Below, piece by piece: positions 7,982 to 17,965 of a DNA stretch of 34,604 nt. The DNA lies in assembly GCA_016875165.1 (NCBI GenBank), contig VGSF01000050.1:1-34604 (forward strand), written 5' to 3'. Position numbers and translations under genes: made by a program. Each line of letters begins with the position of its first letter. Positions within the stretch are counted from its first letter, which is position 1. The notes beneath the pieces are model-generated. The model made no database searches, had not been told where the DNA came from, and saw only the letters and a program-made list of their open reading frames with translations. This DNA is from Deltaproteobacteria bacterium (GTDB taxonomy: Bacteria > Desulfobacterota > SM23-61).

Positions 7982-10900
7982 ATGGCAAACAGATTTTATA
8001 AAATCATTCTTTGTATTGTCCTAATTTTATCATTAACTTCTTTATCCGAAAGCTTTGAAAACAATCCCAATAGGGATCAAGGAAAATGGGTACCTTATTC
8101 AAAAGAAAATATTGAGAGTGGAAAGATAAAGGGAGGCCACGATACAATTACTATTGAAGGTATGAAACTAAAAGAACAGGTGCACCGACAAACAGACTCA
8201 GATGGGGGTACACATTTTAGTGAGGAATTTTCAAATAAAGCTTTAGAATGGTTCCGCACCGGTGCTCATGATGAAGATACAAATAAATACCTAAATATTA
8301 TCCTTAACGATCCGCCTATTGGGCCTAATGGCTGGGGGGATTTTTTTCAGCATTTTTATAATCCGGATACGAATAAGGGACTCAAAGACACGTGGACCCC
8401 GAGCACCCAGAGAGCGAAAGATTACAGCCAAACAATAAGGAAAATGCTTTGCAAACCTAACGCCATAAATAATTTGTCTCCAACGGATAGGCAAAAAGTT
8501 TATGATATGTTTGGCAGGACATTACACCTCCTTCAGGATATGGCCGTTCCATCCCATATTAAAAATGACGTACATGTCTTCGTAAAACCGTATGAGAATT
8601 ATGTAAATGACCGGTGGAATGAAATCGTTAATTTGAAGGCCTTTAAAGAAGGGGTAACGGTTGAGAATTATCTCGGTCGGAACTACAGCCCTTATTCGGT
8701 TTTTGAACCAGATAAATTCATGGTTGACCTGGCAAAAATCACTCAAAATTACCCTCACGAAGAAGAACTTTACGATTGGGTCCCCGATGGCCTGGGAAAT
8801 ATTTATCCGCTTCTGAATCAAGAAAGGCTCATGAAGAATATCGAAGATCTTATTCCGGAAGCCATCAAGTACACGGGGGGATTTATCGACGCCATATATA
8901 AGCTTATGAGTGAAGGGGATGGGGGTGGAACTGATTGTTCCAACCCCCCCTTGGTCAGGAGTCCTGGAGGGGACCATCCGGATGATCGTTTCGATGTCTC
9001 CGATGAGTACTACTGGGAGGAGGAGTTCAAGCTAACCGAGGCCGACCTTGTTGATCTTTATCTTCGAACGGCAATCAAGAAGGGCAAGATCGGAGTTTGG
9101 TATAAGAAGAAGTTCATGGAGACCTTTATTACAGGGAGAACTCAATACAAAGAAGCGCTGCAGGAAATAAAAGATGCCATTGAAGCCGAATTTCAGGCCT
9201 GGGGAAGAAAATTGGAAGAAAGAAGAAACCAGGCAGAAAGCGATTGGAAGGGGGCTCCGGATGTCGCCCTTTTCGCCAATGGGTTTTATAACCCCTCCAT
9301 CTCCTTGATGCTCAAACTCGGAGAGCCGGTTTCGTTTCAAGATATTGATTTTAACCCACAGATCGTCAGAGATCATCCTGTTTTACTTGTCCCAACCGGA
9401 GGGTTCTACGGTCTGGAAAAATCCGCTTCTGTAAAGGCGTTGGTTGAGGAGTATGTGCAAAAAGGCGGCACCCTGGTGGCCTTCGGGCAACAACACGGGT
9501 ATGACTGGGAGTTGTTGCCCACCCCAACAAACCCGGAGACAGGGGAACGGAAGCCTGTCGCAGGGCATGGCTATCATCAGGACCAGAGCTGTGTATTTAA
9601 TTCAGTCTATATCGACACATACCATCCCATCCTTTCGGTCTTTTCAACTTCCACAGCCAACGTAGGCGTAGATGGCTATTTTACTTCCTATCCGGAGAAC
9701 AGCACGGTCCTGCTGCGGAGGACGGCCAACGGTCAGCCGGCCATGATTCTTTATCCTTTCGGGCAGGGGCAGGTAATCGCCACCACTCTTTATTCGGACT
9801 TTGCCTTTACCCACAGCCAGGCCAACCAGACCGAGGTTAATTTAGTTCAGAATATCATCTCCTGGGCGAAAAAACCTGGGCCCTTAGCAGAAATTAAACC
9901 CGGGGAAACGGTGTCAGCGCCTGTGACCGTGAAGAACAATACGGATATCGAAGCAGCTTCGGTAAAAATCATAATCCTTGATCCAGGCCGGAAGATCGTA
10001 AGTGAACAGTCTTACGGGGTGAGTATTCCATCCGCCCAAACAGCGACGATAACAGTTCCTTACACTTCGACGTCCGGTTCGGTCCTGGGGATTTATGGCA
10101 TCGACTACACCCTATTGGACCAGGGCGGTAAAGTTGTCCAGCCGCGGGCGGAGGCTGATTCCGGCCGCTTTGCGGTGAGTAATCCTCCCCAGACCGGAGC
10201 GCCGGATAAACCTATATGGTTTTCAGTAAGCACTTCTTCCCAGGAAGTATTGTTCGGGGCTCCTTTTGATTATGCTTTTCATGTGTTTAACAATACTGAC
10301 GAAGTTCGTAACCTGATCATCCGCAGCTACCTGCGCCACACCGGCAGGAGGGGGGAATGGCCAATTGTAGTCCAGCCGAAAAGTTCGACAACCGTCTCGG
10401 GCGCGGATTTATTCATAGATTGGATGATGTTTGAGACCATGGAGGCTGGTCTTTATGATGAATCGGGCAAAAAGATCGGGAGATATGAGCTGAGCTTCAA
10501 AAGTTTTTTCCCGTCGGCAGGCATTTCCATTCAGACGGACAAGGCTTTGTATATTAGAGGTGAAGAGGTCAGGATAAACGCATCAATTAAGAATAACCTT
10601 AATTTAAGGTGGGAGTCCCTGGTGAAGATTAGCGTCAGGGATGGCGTGAATGCCGAGAAGTTAGCCAGGACCATACCCCTGGCGCTCCTGCCCGGACAAA
10701 GCCTTAGCGAAACAGTCCTTCTCCCTTTTTCAGAAAACCTGAAAACAGGGGCCTATACGGCCAGGGTGGAAGTATGGTTCGGAGAAAGGTTTGTTTCATC
10801 AGCCTCGAAAAATTTTGAGCTTGGCCAGAGTAACATTGTTGTAAACCCAGCCCTGCCCATGGCCTTTTTCGCGGGCGACAACATCATCCCTTTCAGCATC

Positions 10901-13900
10901 ACAAATTCAGGCAAAATCAATGTGGCCACAGGGGTGCTGGATATACATCTCAAGGATCCGGATGGCGGAATCGTTCATTCCCGGGGTCATCCCTTTAACC
11001 TGGCAGTGGGCGAAAGCAAGACCCTGATTTTTCCCCTCTCCATTCCCTCCCTGAAATTCGGCTCATATACCCTAAGCTATGCCCAATCCGATGAAAGCAG
11101 GGCAGTAAATTTTTCCCTTCCGGTTAATGTTGTCATCCCCAATACCGTGGAAATGGCCACTACTTTAGAAAAATCCTCTTACCGGGTTGGGGAAACGGCT
11201 GGCCTGACCGTCGAATTGAGGAACACCGGGCGATTTGATTTCCAGAATGCCCTGATGATTGTGTCTGTGCCGGGAGCCGCCTATGCGGATACAACGACAA
11301 TCAACCTCAACTCCGGGCAATTTCTTTCTATGTCATCAGCCATCCCCATACCCGCGGCAATTGCCGCCGGTCAGCATGAAGGAAGCGTTACCCTGGCTTT
11401 ACCCGGGGGCGGTTCCACAACCCAGAGGTTTAGTTTCGGCATCCCGGCTGGCCCTTTAAAAGTATGGTATTCCGGGCCCGAAAGCCTTTCAGCCGGAGAG
11501 TCGATAAGTTTTACGATAAAAAACGGCGGGGGGCTGAACGCCGAATCAGAATGCCAGGTGATCATTACAGGCAATACCGAAATAATCTACAGGCATACTT
11601 TCAGCGATTTCATAGAGCCGGGGGCATTAAGGACATACACCATTCCCATTCCCTCCCAGGCAACGGAAGGGCATTATATACTGATCGCCGATGTCTTAAA
11701 TAAAAGGACAGGCGAAAAAAAAGCTCTCTGGAAGAATTTTAGCGTTTCCGGCATCAAAGCCGGATTGAATATAAGAACGGATAAGGAAGTTTATTTCAGG
11801 GGAGAAAATATTACCACCCTGGCCCAGGTGGTCAACCAGAGCTATGCCATGGAAAGCGCCGTTCTTAATTTAAAGATTGTGGATCAATGCCTGAGGCCGG
11901 TTTCATACCATTTTTACACCTGGGACGGGGCTTCCTGGGTGGAACGCGGGCTGCTTCATTATGGAAGCAACCTGGAGACTCAAGTGATTGACCTTTCGGA
12001 TTATCTTCCGGATGCCCAGGGTGAATATAAAGTAAGGATCAGACACATTGGATCGGACAGAGCTGAAATCGACTACATTAGCCTGATGGCCGATGGGGTT
12101 TTGTATGCCCCTTCTTCAGCCCGGAATCTCAGCGACGGAAATTATGACATCCTCATGTCGGTTTTATGGGCTGATAGGGATAGGGCGGATGTATTGAACG
12201 ATGAGTTGGAAATTCGCTGGCAAGGAGTGCCTCCGGCGGCGACTACGGTTCTTGTGATGGGGGCGCAGGAAGGGATGATTAATTTTTCCTGCATGGAATT
12301 TGTTTATTGGCAGGCATACATACCGGTTACCCAGGCGGCCAATACGGCCGTGGACCTCAGCCGAGTTGTAAGCAACCTTAATAATGAAAATCCCGGGCGG
12401 TACACACTGGAGGGCACCCTGCTCTCGCGCACCGGCCAGGTGATCGCTAAAGAGCAATATTTATTCAATGTTGTTAGGAGGATTGCCCTGCGATTTTCCG
12501 TTGACAAGCCCGTTTACCGCCCGGGGGAACCTGTGACCATCTCCGGAGAAGTTATAAATGCAGGGGAGCAGGCAGTTTCGGATTTACCCTTGGGAATTTA
12601 TGACGACTACGGACAACTCATTTTTTATAGAATATTAAATATTCCCGCAGGGGGGCAAATTCCTTTTACCATGACAATGAATGCCCACAGTTTTGAAGGT
12701 ATTCATACTTTCTCCGTAAGAATTACCAAATTGGATATTAGCGAGATTATCTTTGAAAGGGAGAAATATGAAGTAGCCAGCCCGGTCATTACAGCAGCAG
12801 TTGATGCGCCGGCGGTCGCCGGCCGGAGTCCATTTCCCTTGAATGTTTTGGTTGAAAATAAAGGAAAAATTCCTGCAACAGTACAGATGGCTGTGGAAGG
12901 CGGAAATCTGTCGGACACCCAGTCCCTCTTTCTCCAAGCCGGGGAATCAAAATCTTTTTCTTACACTGCCTTCATAACCATGGATACCACATTCACCATA
13001 AATTTATCAGGAGATACAAATCAGACCATCAACCTTCCCGTGCGCTTCGGGGAAGGCGCCAGCATTGCCCTTGATGCCCGGGAGATTTACCCGGAAGGAA
13101 GAATAGCAGTGCCATTTACCGTGACCAATACCGGCCAGATGGAAGGAAATTTCCAGGTGAAATTTGAAATTATTCAGGAAGCGGCAGTCATCAGCCAGCA
13201 AACCAGAAATTTCGCCCTATCTCCGGGAGGAAGCACAACAGGGATTCTGCACTATAACCTTGGCCAGGGAGAATACCAGATTACGGCCGGGAGCGAGTTA
13301 TTCCCGGTTAGCGCCCAGGCGAGTTTTTCTGTGAGGAAAGAAAACAGGGTGGATATGACCATTTCCCGGGGAGTCCAGGCCGAAGGGCTTATTCCCATCG
13401 CCGCCCAGCTTGTCAATCAGGGCTATAACGACATTGAAGGCCGAATCCAGGTGTCAGTGATCAATGCGCAGGGGACGGAAGTATGGGGAGTCCATCAGGG
13501 GGTTTATATGCCTTACTCCCGCCACCCGGCACCTTACAACTTTTATTTCGATATCAACCCGGCCGGAATTTTGCCGGAAAGCTACTTCTTAAAAGCCGGG
13601 CTTGTCAATAACAGCGGCCAGCTTTTAGCGGAGGCTCAGGTTCCTTTGGTCATCTCCGGCCCTTCATTTAAGATAACCCAATTGCCTCCATATCAGGTGT
13701 TTACCCCGCCGCAGGAAGGAGCCTTCACCTTCAAAGTCAAAAATACGGGAAATCAGGAAGGGGCATTCGATTTTCATCTGAAGGCGTATGACCTGATCGA
13801 TTTAACCAGACAGGAGTGGCTTAAGGCCGGGGAAGAGATGGCTTTGGATTTTGGCTTTCCGCTGCCCGAGGATTTAGAGGAGAAGGATTATTTTGCCGAT

Positions 13901-16900
13901 TATGAACTGAAGAATGCCGGGATTCAAGGGCTTGAGGGGTCAAGGGGTCAGGTGAAGTACCGCCTGGCCGGAATCAACCTTATGGTCAGGGCCTCCCTCA
14001 ACAAGGAATATTACAGCGAAGGGGAAACGGCTCATCTGACGATGCTGGTATCGGCCGCCAATGCGGAACCTCCGGCCCTTAACTTTTTTGCCCGGGTGAA
14101 TTATCCCGGCTACGAATCACAACAGGCTTTTGCCCTGGACGGAAGCCAGGGACTTTCCTTTGATATTCCTCTGACGAAAATCACCGGAGAAAAACTCTTC
14201 TTCGGCATCTACCACGAGTCGGGCCGTTCCATTCACCTGAACTCGTTATACATCTACAAGGCCGGGGAAGTAATTACTCTTATGACGGATAAGCAGGTGT
14301 ATAAACCCGGGGAGACCGTGGGCCTAAAAGTGAGCAGCGCCGGGCCGGATGTCAGAGGTATTCTAACTCTTAACGCCCCGGATTATGAGGACACATTTTC
14401 TTTTGCCGTCACGGCGGAAAAGAGCTTCAGCCTTCCTGCAGTTATGACCGCAGGAACCTATTATGTCAGCTACCGGCTATCAGCCGCCGGCGGAGAGAGT
14501 TACACCGGGAATCATCCCTTTGACGTTGAGGGAATTCAAGTCAAAGTGAAGGAAGCCAATCTGGATAAGGGCAAGTATGTTCCCGGGGACATGATCAACT
14601 TGCGCCTGACCATCGAGAGCAATCGGCATCTTTCGGCAACTTTGAAGACCTGGGTAGTGGACCCGCAGAAAAACCATTCATCCCCGGAAACGCAGGGCTT
14701 AACTCTAACGAGTTCCGAGCTATCCCTCGCAACTCAAGCTTTATCTTTAAAGACCACGCGCACGGGCCTTCACCGGATTATATACGGCATCTACGACGGT
14801 GATTTGCTCCTTTGCTCCGGAGCTGAAGTATTTGACGTTGGGGAGGCGATTGCTTTAGGGGTTTCCACGGATCGCACCTTTTATCCTTCAGGGCGCGAAC
14901 CTGTAATTGCCGAAGCCAGCCTGTACGGGACCGGGCCGGCCACCCTGAATTTTTTCCTGAACGGAGAGCCGGTGGCCAGCCAGGAAGTTTTGCTATCTGG
15001 CTTTGCCACTTATGGCCACACGATTATTCCCGAAAATACCGGGCTTCATACCCTGAAAGCCGTTTTGACATCCGCAGGTCTTATTTCCGCCAAAGAAACA
15101 ACTTTTATTTACGGAAGCAGCCTGCCGGACTTAATGGTCTGGCTGTTAAGCGACCGGAATATCAGCAATGGCGCTATAAATTTTACAGCTACGGTGATCA
15201 ACCGGGGGAAGAGTCATTCTGCGCCCACCACATTAACTATCTATGATGGCCAGATAACGGCGGAAAAAATTCTGGCCACCCTGGAAGTAAAAGACCTGGC
15301 CCCCGGGGAAACGCAATCCTTTTCCTTCAGCCTCAATATGAGCGGTAGGGCCGGGGTTAATGATATCCTGGCCTGGATAGATCCGGGAAAAACAGTCAAT
15401 GAGTTTAACAGAGCCAACAACCAAACAAAAATCACCTTCACGGCCCCTGACCTGACGCTGGCCACGATGCTTGATAAAGATGAATATTCTCCGGGAGAAG
15501 CCGTCATCATAACAGGACTAATTACCAACCTTTCTCCAGATACGGCTTCTGTTATCACTTTGACCACGACGGTCAAAGATAATGCCGATCTTCCGGTATT
15601 TTCGAACTCCACCACCATCTCCTTTCTTGCCGCTTTAGAGACAACTTCGGTTTTGCTTACCTGGCCAACCGAGCCCACTTTAACAGAAGGAACCTATACC
15701 ATTGTCCAAACTATTCAGGGGAAAGAAATTTCCAGCAATAAGAGTATCACCATAAAAGCAGCGGATAAGGACTTTGCCATTGCTTGCGAGCTGGCCAATA
15801 AGAAAATCGAAAAAGGGGAAACTGTTCAGTATGACCTGACTCTGACACCCATAAGGGGCTTTATGGGAGAGGTTCATCTTTTCATCAAAGATTGTCCCGC
15901 CGGGTTTACGGCATCCTTTACTCCCAATCCAGTTTTCCTTGCGGAGAACCCGGGGAAAGCCACGCTGAAGATGATCCCTACGGCCCAGGTCAGCAGCGGG
16001 TCCTATGGCCTGCATGTAAATGCCGCCGGAGGCGGGCGAAGCCATGAAATAGCCCTGAGGTTGGATTTGACAGACTTTAATATAACCGCCACCCCTGGAG
16101 TTCAACGCATAAACCAGCTTGAAGGGGCAACCTATGACCTTGCCATAAATCCCTTGCACGGATTTGATAGTTTGGTGACATTGACGGTCAGGGGAGTCCC
16201 GCAGGGGATGAGGGCCAGCCTGAGTCCCAGCAACCTTACCCATTCCGGAAAGGCCACCCTTGCTCTAACTACCTCCAAATGGCTTCCGCCCGGTTCATAT
16301 ACTCTTTCCATCACGGCAGAGGGGAGGAATGTCCGGCATACGGCCATGGCCAACTTGGTGGTTGATAAAAACCCACTGATAGCGCCAGGGGTTGTCACTG
16401 CTCCGGGGCCGCATAACAGCCCAATCATCAAAGCCTTTCGGGCAGACGGAGTACCGCTGAATGAGTTCCGGGCATTTGAGGACAGAGCTGATGTTCATAT
16501 CGCCGCCGGGGATGTTGATGGAGATGGGATCGATGAAATCATAGTTGGAGCAGGGAAGGAGGAAGGTAGATCTCTAAAACTTGTCGGGGTCTTTAAAAGA
16601 GATGGCACACCGATAGCCTTCATGGAGGCTGACCAGCGGGGTAAGTATGAAGTAACAGTTGCAGCAGGAGACATTGACAGGGACTGGGTGGAAGAAGTCG
16701 CCGTAGGCTTTTACGCGCACAACCCCAAAGAGGTGGATGCGAAAGAAGAAGCCGATAAGCCCGGCCATCGCCGGGGCTATGGGGTTGTAAAAGTGTATAA
16801 GATTATTGGCCAGAAGTTCTTTGACACCGGTCTGGCGCTTTATCCGTACGATAAGGAAGGTTACCGGGGCGCCCCGAACATTGCCATAGCGGATATTGAC

Positions 16901-17473
16901 GGGGATGGGCAACCGGAGCTGATCACCGCCCCGGGCCCGGATCCTTCTGCGCCGGCCAGGATCAAGGTTTTCAAGATCGACACCCGGGAAGGGGTGGGCC
17001 GCTGGAAGATTGCCCAGCAGATGGCCGATCTAATTGTTCCCCTTGATTGGAAGAAAGAAGATAACCGGAAGATTGAAGTGGATTGGAGTAAACCCCGTAA
17101 CCTCGACGGATATGGAGCAACCCTTACTACAGGAGACGTTGACGGAGATGGAAAAGCCGAAATTATCGTGGGGGCTGGCCCGGACCCGAGGAAGAGTGCC
17201 CAGGTAGTCATCCTGTATTACCGAGGTGGCCGGTACATAGCAGAATCATTCATTGCCTATGAGGGGAGCAGGTTTGGGGTCGCTATTGCCAGCGGGGATA
17301 TTAATGGAGACGGATTGGCCGAAATCATCGCCGGCCCAGGGCCGGATCCACAGAGCAAAGCGGTGGTGAGAATATTCCGGCGGGACGGGACACTGACGGG
17401 TGAATTCCAGGCCTACCCAAACCGTGTAAGGCATGGAGTGCGAGTGGCCGTGGGTGGGTTGGGAGAAGAATAA
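7982..17473 (+). CDS. Giant secreted multidomain protein: PLC-like, amidotransferase-like, Ig/A2M-like and FG-GAP domains
   Basis: A 3163-residue exported protein with signal peptide MANRFYKIILCIVLILSLTS. Residues about 60-310 resemble zinc-dependent phospholipase C/S1-P1 nucleases: early His (VHRQTD), GAHDED near 93, HFYNP near 121, then GRTLHLLQDMAVPSH at about 177-191 and DVH...YENY. These supply the expected zinc ligands, although substrate and activity are unknown. Residues about 428-635 look like a ThuA/glutamine-amidotransferase-type Rossmann fold (VALFANGF, VLLVPTGGFYG, YVQKGGTLVAFGQQHGYDW). From about 640 to 2800 there are Ig-like modules. At least nine begin with a D-K-x-x-Y-x-x-G-E phrase (for example VDKPVYRPGEPV, TDKQVYKPGETV, LDKDEYSPGEAV), as in alpha-2-macroglobulin MG domains. 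CARDB-like and NEW-type units follow. Residues about 2840-3163 carry FG-GAP/VCBS calcium loops (DVDGDGIDEIIVGAG, DIDGDGQPELITAPG, DVDGDGKAEIIVGAG, DINGDGLAEIIAGPG). No sorting motif is visible. A surface enzyme or adhesin is likely. Confidence 0.8.
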   Translation: MANRFYKIILCIVLILSLTSLSESFENNPNRDQGKWVPYSKENIESGKIKGGHDTITIEGMKLKEQVHRQTDSDGGTHFSEEFSNKALEWFRTGAHDEDTNKYLNIILNDPPIGPNGWGDFFQHFYNPDTNKGLKDTWTPSTQRAKDYSQTIRKMLCKPNAINNLSPTDRQKVYDMFGRTLHLLQDMAVPSHIKNDVHVFVKPYENYVNDRWNEIVNLKAFKEGVTVENYLGRNYSPYSVFEPDKFMVDLAKITQNYPHEEELYDWVPDGLGNIYPLLNQERLMKNIEDLIPEAIKYTGGFIDAIYKLMSEGDGGGTDCSNPPLVRSPGGDHPDDRFDVSDEYYWEEEFKLTEADLVDLYLRTAIKKGKIGVWYKKKFMETFITGRTQYKEALQEIKDAIEAEFQAWGRKLEERRNQAESDWKGAPDVALFANGFYNPSISLMLKLGEPVSFQDIDFNPQIVRDHPVLLVPTGGFYGLEKSASVKALVEEYVQKGGTLVAFGQQHGYDWELLPTPTNPETGERKPVAGHGYHQDQSCVFNSVYIDTYHPILSVFSTSTANVGVDGYFTSYPENSTVLLRRTANGQPAMILYPFGQGQVIATTLYSDFAFTHSQANQTEVNLVQNIISWAKKPGPLAEIKPGETVSAPVTVKNNTDIEAASVKIIILDPGRKIVSEQSYGVSIPSAQTATITVPYTSTSGSVLGIYGIDYTLLDQGGKVVQPRAEADSGRFAVSNPPQTGAPDKPIWFSVSTSSQEVLFGAPFDYAFHVFNNTDEVRNLIIRSYLRHTGRRGEWPIVVQPKSSTTVSGADLFIDWMMFETMEAGLYDESGKKIGRYELSFKSFFPSAGISIQTDKALYIRGEEVRINASIKNNLNLRWESLVKISVRDGVNAEKLARTIPLALLPGQSLSETVLLPFSENLKTGAYTARVEVWFGERFVSSASKNFELGQSNIVVNPALPMAFFAGDNIIPFSITNSGKINVATGVLDIHLKDPDGGIVHSRGHPFNLAVGESKTLIFPLSIPSLKFGSYTLSYAQSDESRAVNFSLPVNVVIPNTVEMATTLEKSSYRVGETAGLTVELRNTGRFDFQNALMIVSVPGAAYADTTTINLNSGQFLSMSSAIPIPAAIAAGQHEGSVTLALPGGGSTTQRFSFGIPAGPLKVWYSGPESLSAGESISFTIKNGGGLNAESECQVIITGNTEIIYRHTFSDFIEPGALRTYTIPIPSQATEGHYILIADVLNKRTGEKKALWKNFSVSGIKAGLNIRTDKEVYFRGENITTLAQVVNQSYAMESAVLNLKIVDQCLRPVSYHFYTWDGASWVERGLLHYGSNLETQVIDLSDYLPDAQGEYKVRIRHIGSDRAEIDYISLMADGVLYAPSSARNLSDGNYDILMSVLWADRDRADVLNDELEIRWQGVPPAATTVLVMGAQEGMINFSCMEFVYWQAYIPVTQAANTAVDLSRVVSNLNNENPGRYTLEGTLLSRTGQVIAKEQYLFNVVRRIALRFSVDKPVYRPGEPVTISGEVINAGEQAVSDLPLGIYDDYGQLIFYRILNIPAGGQIPFTMTMNAHSFEGIHTFSVRITKLDISEIIFEREKYEVASPVITAAVDAPAVAGRSPFPLNVLVENKGKIPATVQMAVEGGNLSDTQSLFLQAGESKSFSYTAFITMDTTFTINLSGDTNQTINLPVRFGEGASIALDAREIYPEGRIAVPFTVTNTGQMEGNFQVKFEIIQEAAVISQQTRNFALSPGGSTTGILHYNLGQGEYQITAGSELFPVSAQASFSVRKENRVDMTISRGVQAEGLIPIAAQLVNQGYNDIEGRIQVSVINAQGTEVWGVHQGVYMPYSRHPAPYNFYFDINPAGILPESYFLKAGLVNNSGQLLAEAQVPLVISGPSFKITQLPPYQVFTPPQEGAFTFKVKNTGNQEGAFDFHLKAYDLIDLTRQEWLKAGEEMALDFGFPLPEDLEEKDYFADYELKNAGIQGLEGSRGQVKYRLAGINLMVRASLNKEYYSEGETAHLTMLVSAANAEPPALNFFARVNYPGYESQQAFALDGSQGLSFDIPLTKITGEKLFFGIYHESGRSIHLNSLYIYKAGEVITLMTDKQVYKPGETVGLKVSSAGPDVRGILTLNAPDYEDTFSFAVTAEKSFSLPAVMTAGTYYVSYRLSAAGGESYTGNHPFDVEGIQVKVKEANLDKGKYVPGDMINLRLTIESNRHLSATLKTWVVDPQKNHSSPETQGLTLTSSELSLATQALSLKTTRTGLHRIIYGIYDGDLLLCSGAEVFDVGEAIALGVSTDRTFYPSGREPVIAEASLYGTGPATLNFFLNGEPVASQEVLLSGFATYGHTIIPENTGLHTLKAVLTSAGLISAKETTFIYGSSLPDLMVWLLSDRNISNGAINFTATVINRGKSHSAPTTLTIYDGQITAEKILATLEVKDLAPGETQSFSFSLNMSGRAGVNDILAWIDPGKTVNEFNRANNQTKITFTAPDLTLATMLDKDEYSPGEAVIITGLITNLSPDTASVITLTTTVKDNADLPVFSNSTTISFLAALETTSVLLTWPTEPTLTEGTYTIVQTIQGKEISSNKSITIKAADKDFAIACELANKKIEKGETVQYDLTLTPIRGFMGEVHLFIKDCPAGFTASFTPNPVFLAENPGKATLKMIPTAQVSSGSYGLHVNAAGGGRSHEIALRLDLTDFNITATPGVQRINQLEGATYDLAINPLHGFDSLVTLTVRGVPQGMRASLSPSNLTHSGKATLALTTSKWLPPGSYTLSITAEGRNVRHTAMANLVVDKNPLIAPGVVTAPGPHNSPIIKAFRADGVPLNEFRAFEDRADVHIAAGDVDGDGIDEIIVGAGKEEGRSLKLVGVFKRDGTPIAFMEADQRGKYEVTVAAGDIDRDWVEEVAVGFYAHNPKEVDAKEEADKPGHRRGYGVVKVYKIIGQKFFDTGLALYPYDKEGYRGAPNIAIADIDGDGQPELITAPGPDPSAPARIKVFKIDTREGVGRWKIAQQMADLIVPLDWKKEDNRKIEVDWSKPRNLDGYGATLTTGDVDGDGKAEIIVGAGPDPRKSAQVVILYYRGGRYIAESFIAYEGSRFGVAIASGDINGDGLAEIIAGPGPDPQSKAVVRIFRRDGTLTGEFQAYPNRVRHGVRVAVGGLGEE

Positions 17474-17581
17474 GAACAGAAGCTTGCCACCCCTCAGTGC
17501 TCCCCCTTTCATCCCCCTCCCGTCCGGGCTTCGTCTATCACTTAGAATTCATCAATTGTATCAATTGAGCGGTTTGAAAAA

Positions 17582-17833
17582 GTGGTTTGACCACCTTTGT
17601 TGAGGTCCGGGGGTCTGGGTGGAACGCGCCGGAAGCATCGGCCGGGTTTTCGCTTGGCCACGAAGAACCCCGCTCGTTTCCGCCGGAGGAGGCGGGGGGG
17701 CGTTTTCCCCGCCCCACCCGCGAAGAAATCAGCGCCTTATGATTCCAATCCCGCCATGGCGGGACCAGGCCCCCGGACCATGGATTCCCTCTGACTTTAC
17801 GCCCCACCTCTTTTCAAAGGGCTAAAGTGTTAC
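17582..17833 (+). repeat. Structured 250-bp repeat, copy 1
   Basis: Begins with the hairpin GTGGTTTGACCAC (17582-17594) and ends with CTAAAGTGTTAC (17822-17833). A closing helix pairs GGTCCGGGGGTCTGG (17604-17618) with CCAGGCCCCCGGACC (17765-17779), 15 pairs with one G-U. It encloses GGAACGCGCCGGAAGCATCG, a GC hairpin GGCGGGG...CCCCGCC, ATCAGCGCCTTATGATTCC and the palindrome TCCCGCCATGGCGGGA. Open frames of 65-89 codons across it differ between copies and are not convincing genes. It lies 109 bp after the giant gene and 133 bp before the SDR gene. The flanks 17474-17581 and 17834-17965 hold nothing else I recognise, apart from a doubled ATCAATTG at about 17550-17570. Confidence 0.75.
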
Positions 17834-17965
17834 CATCAATTTATTTAAAAGTGCAGGAGGGCAAGAGACGGGAAGTGGTTGTGATATTTTTTATTTGGAG
17901 ATATAATCTAAAAAATTTCGCGAATATGCGCCTGACCGTTTTTAGGAACACTCGTGGAGAAAAAG

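Noticed and set aside
15680-16243. Long open frame (187 codons) antisense to the giant gene, and similar antisense frames elsewhere in it
   Set aside because: The + strand frame is continuous for 3163 codons with recognisable domains; the antisense frames show no domain, ribosome site or plausible composition.
17538-17825. Several 65-89-codon open frames across structured repeat copy 1
   Set aside because: They run in different frames and strands, are not kept in the other copies, and follow the GC-rich hairpins; conservation is at the RNA/DNA-structure level.
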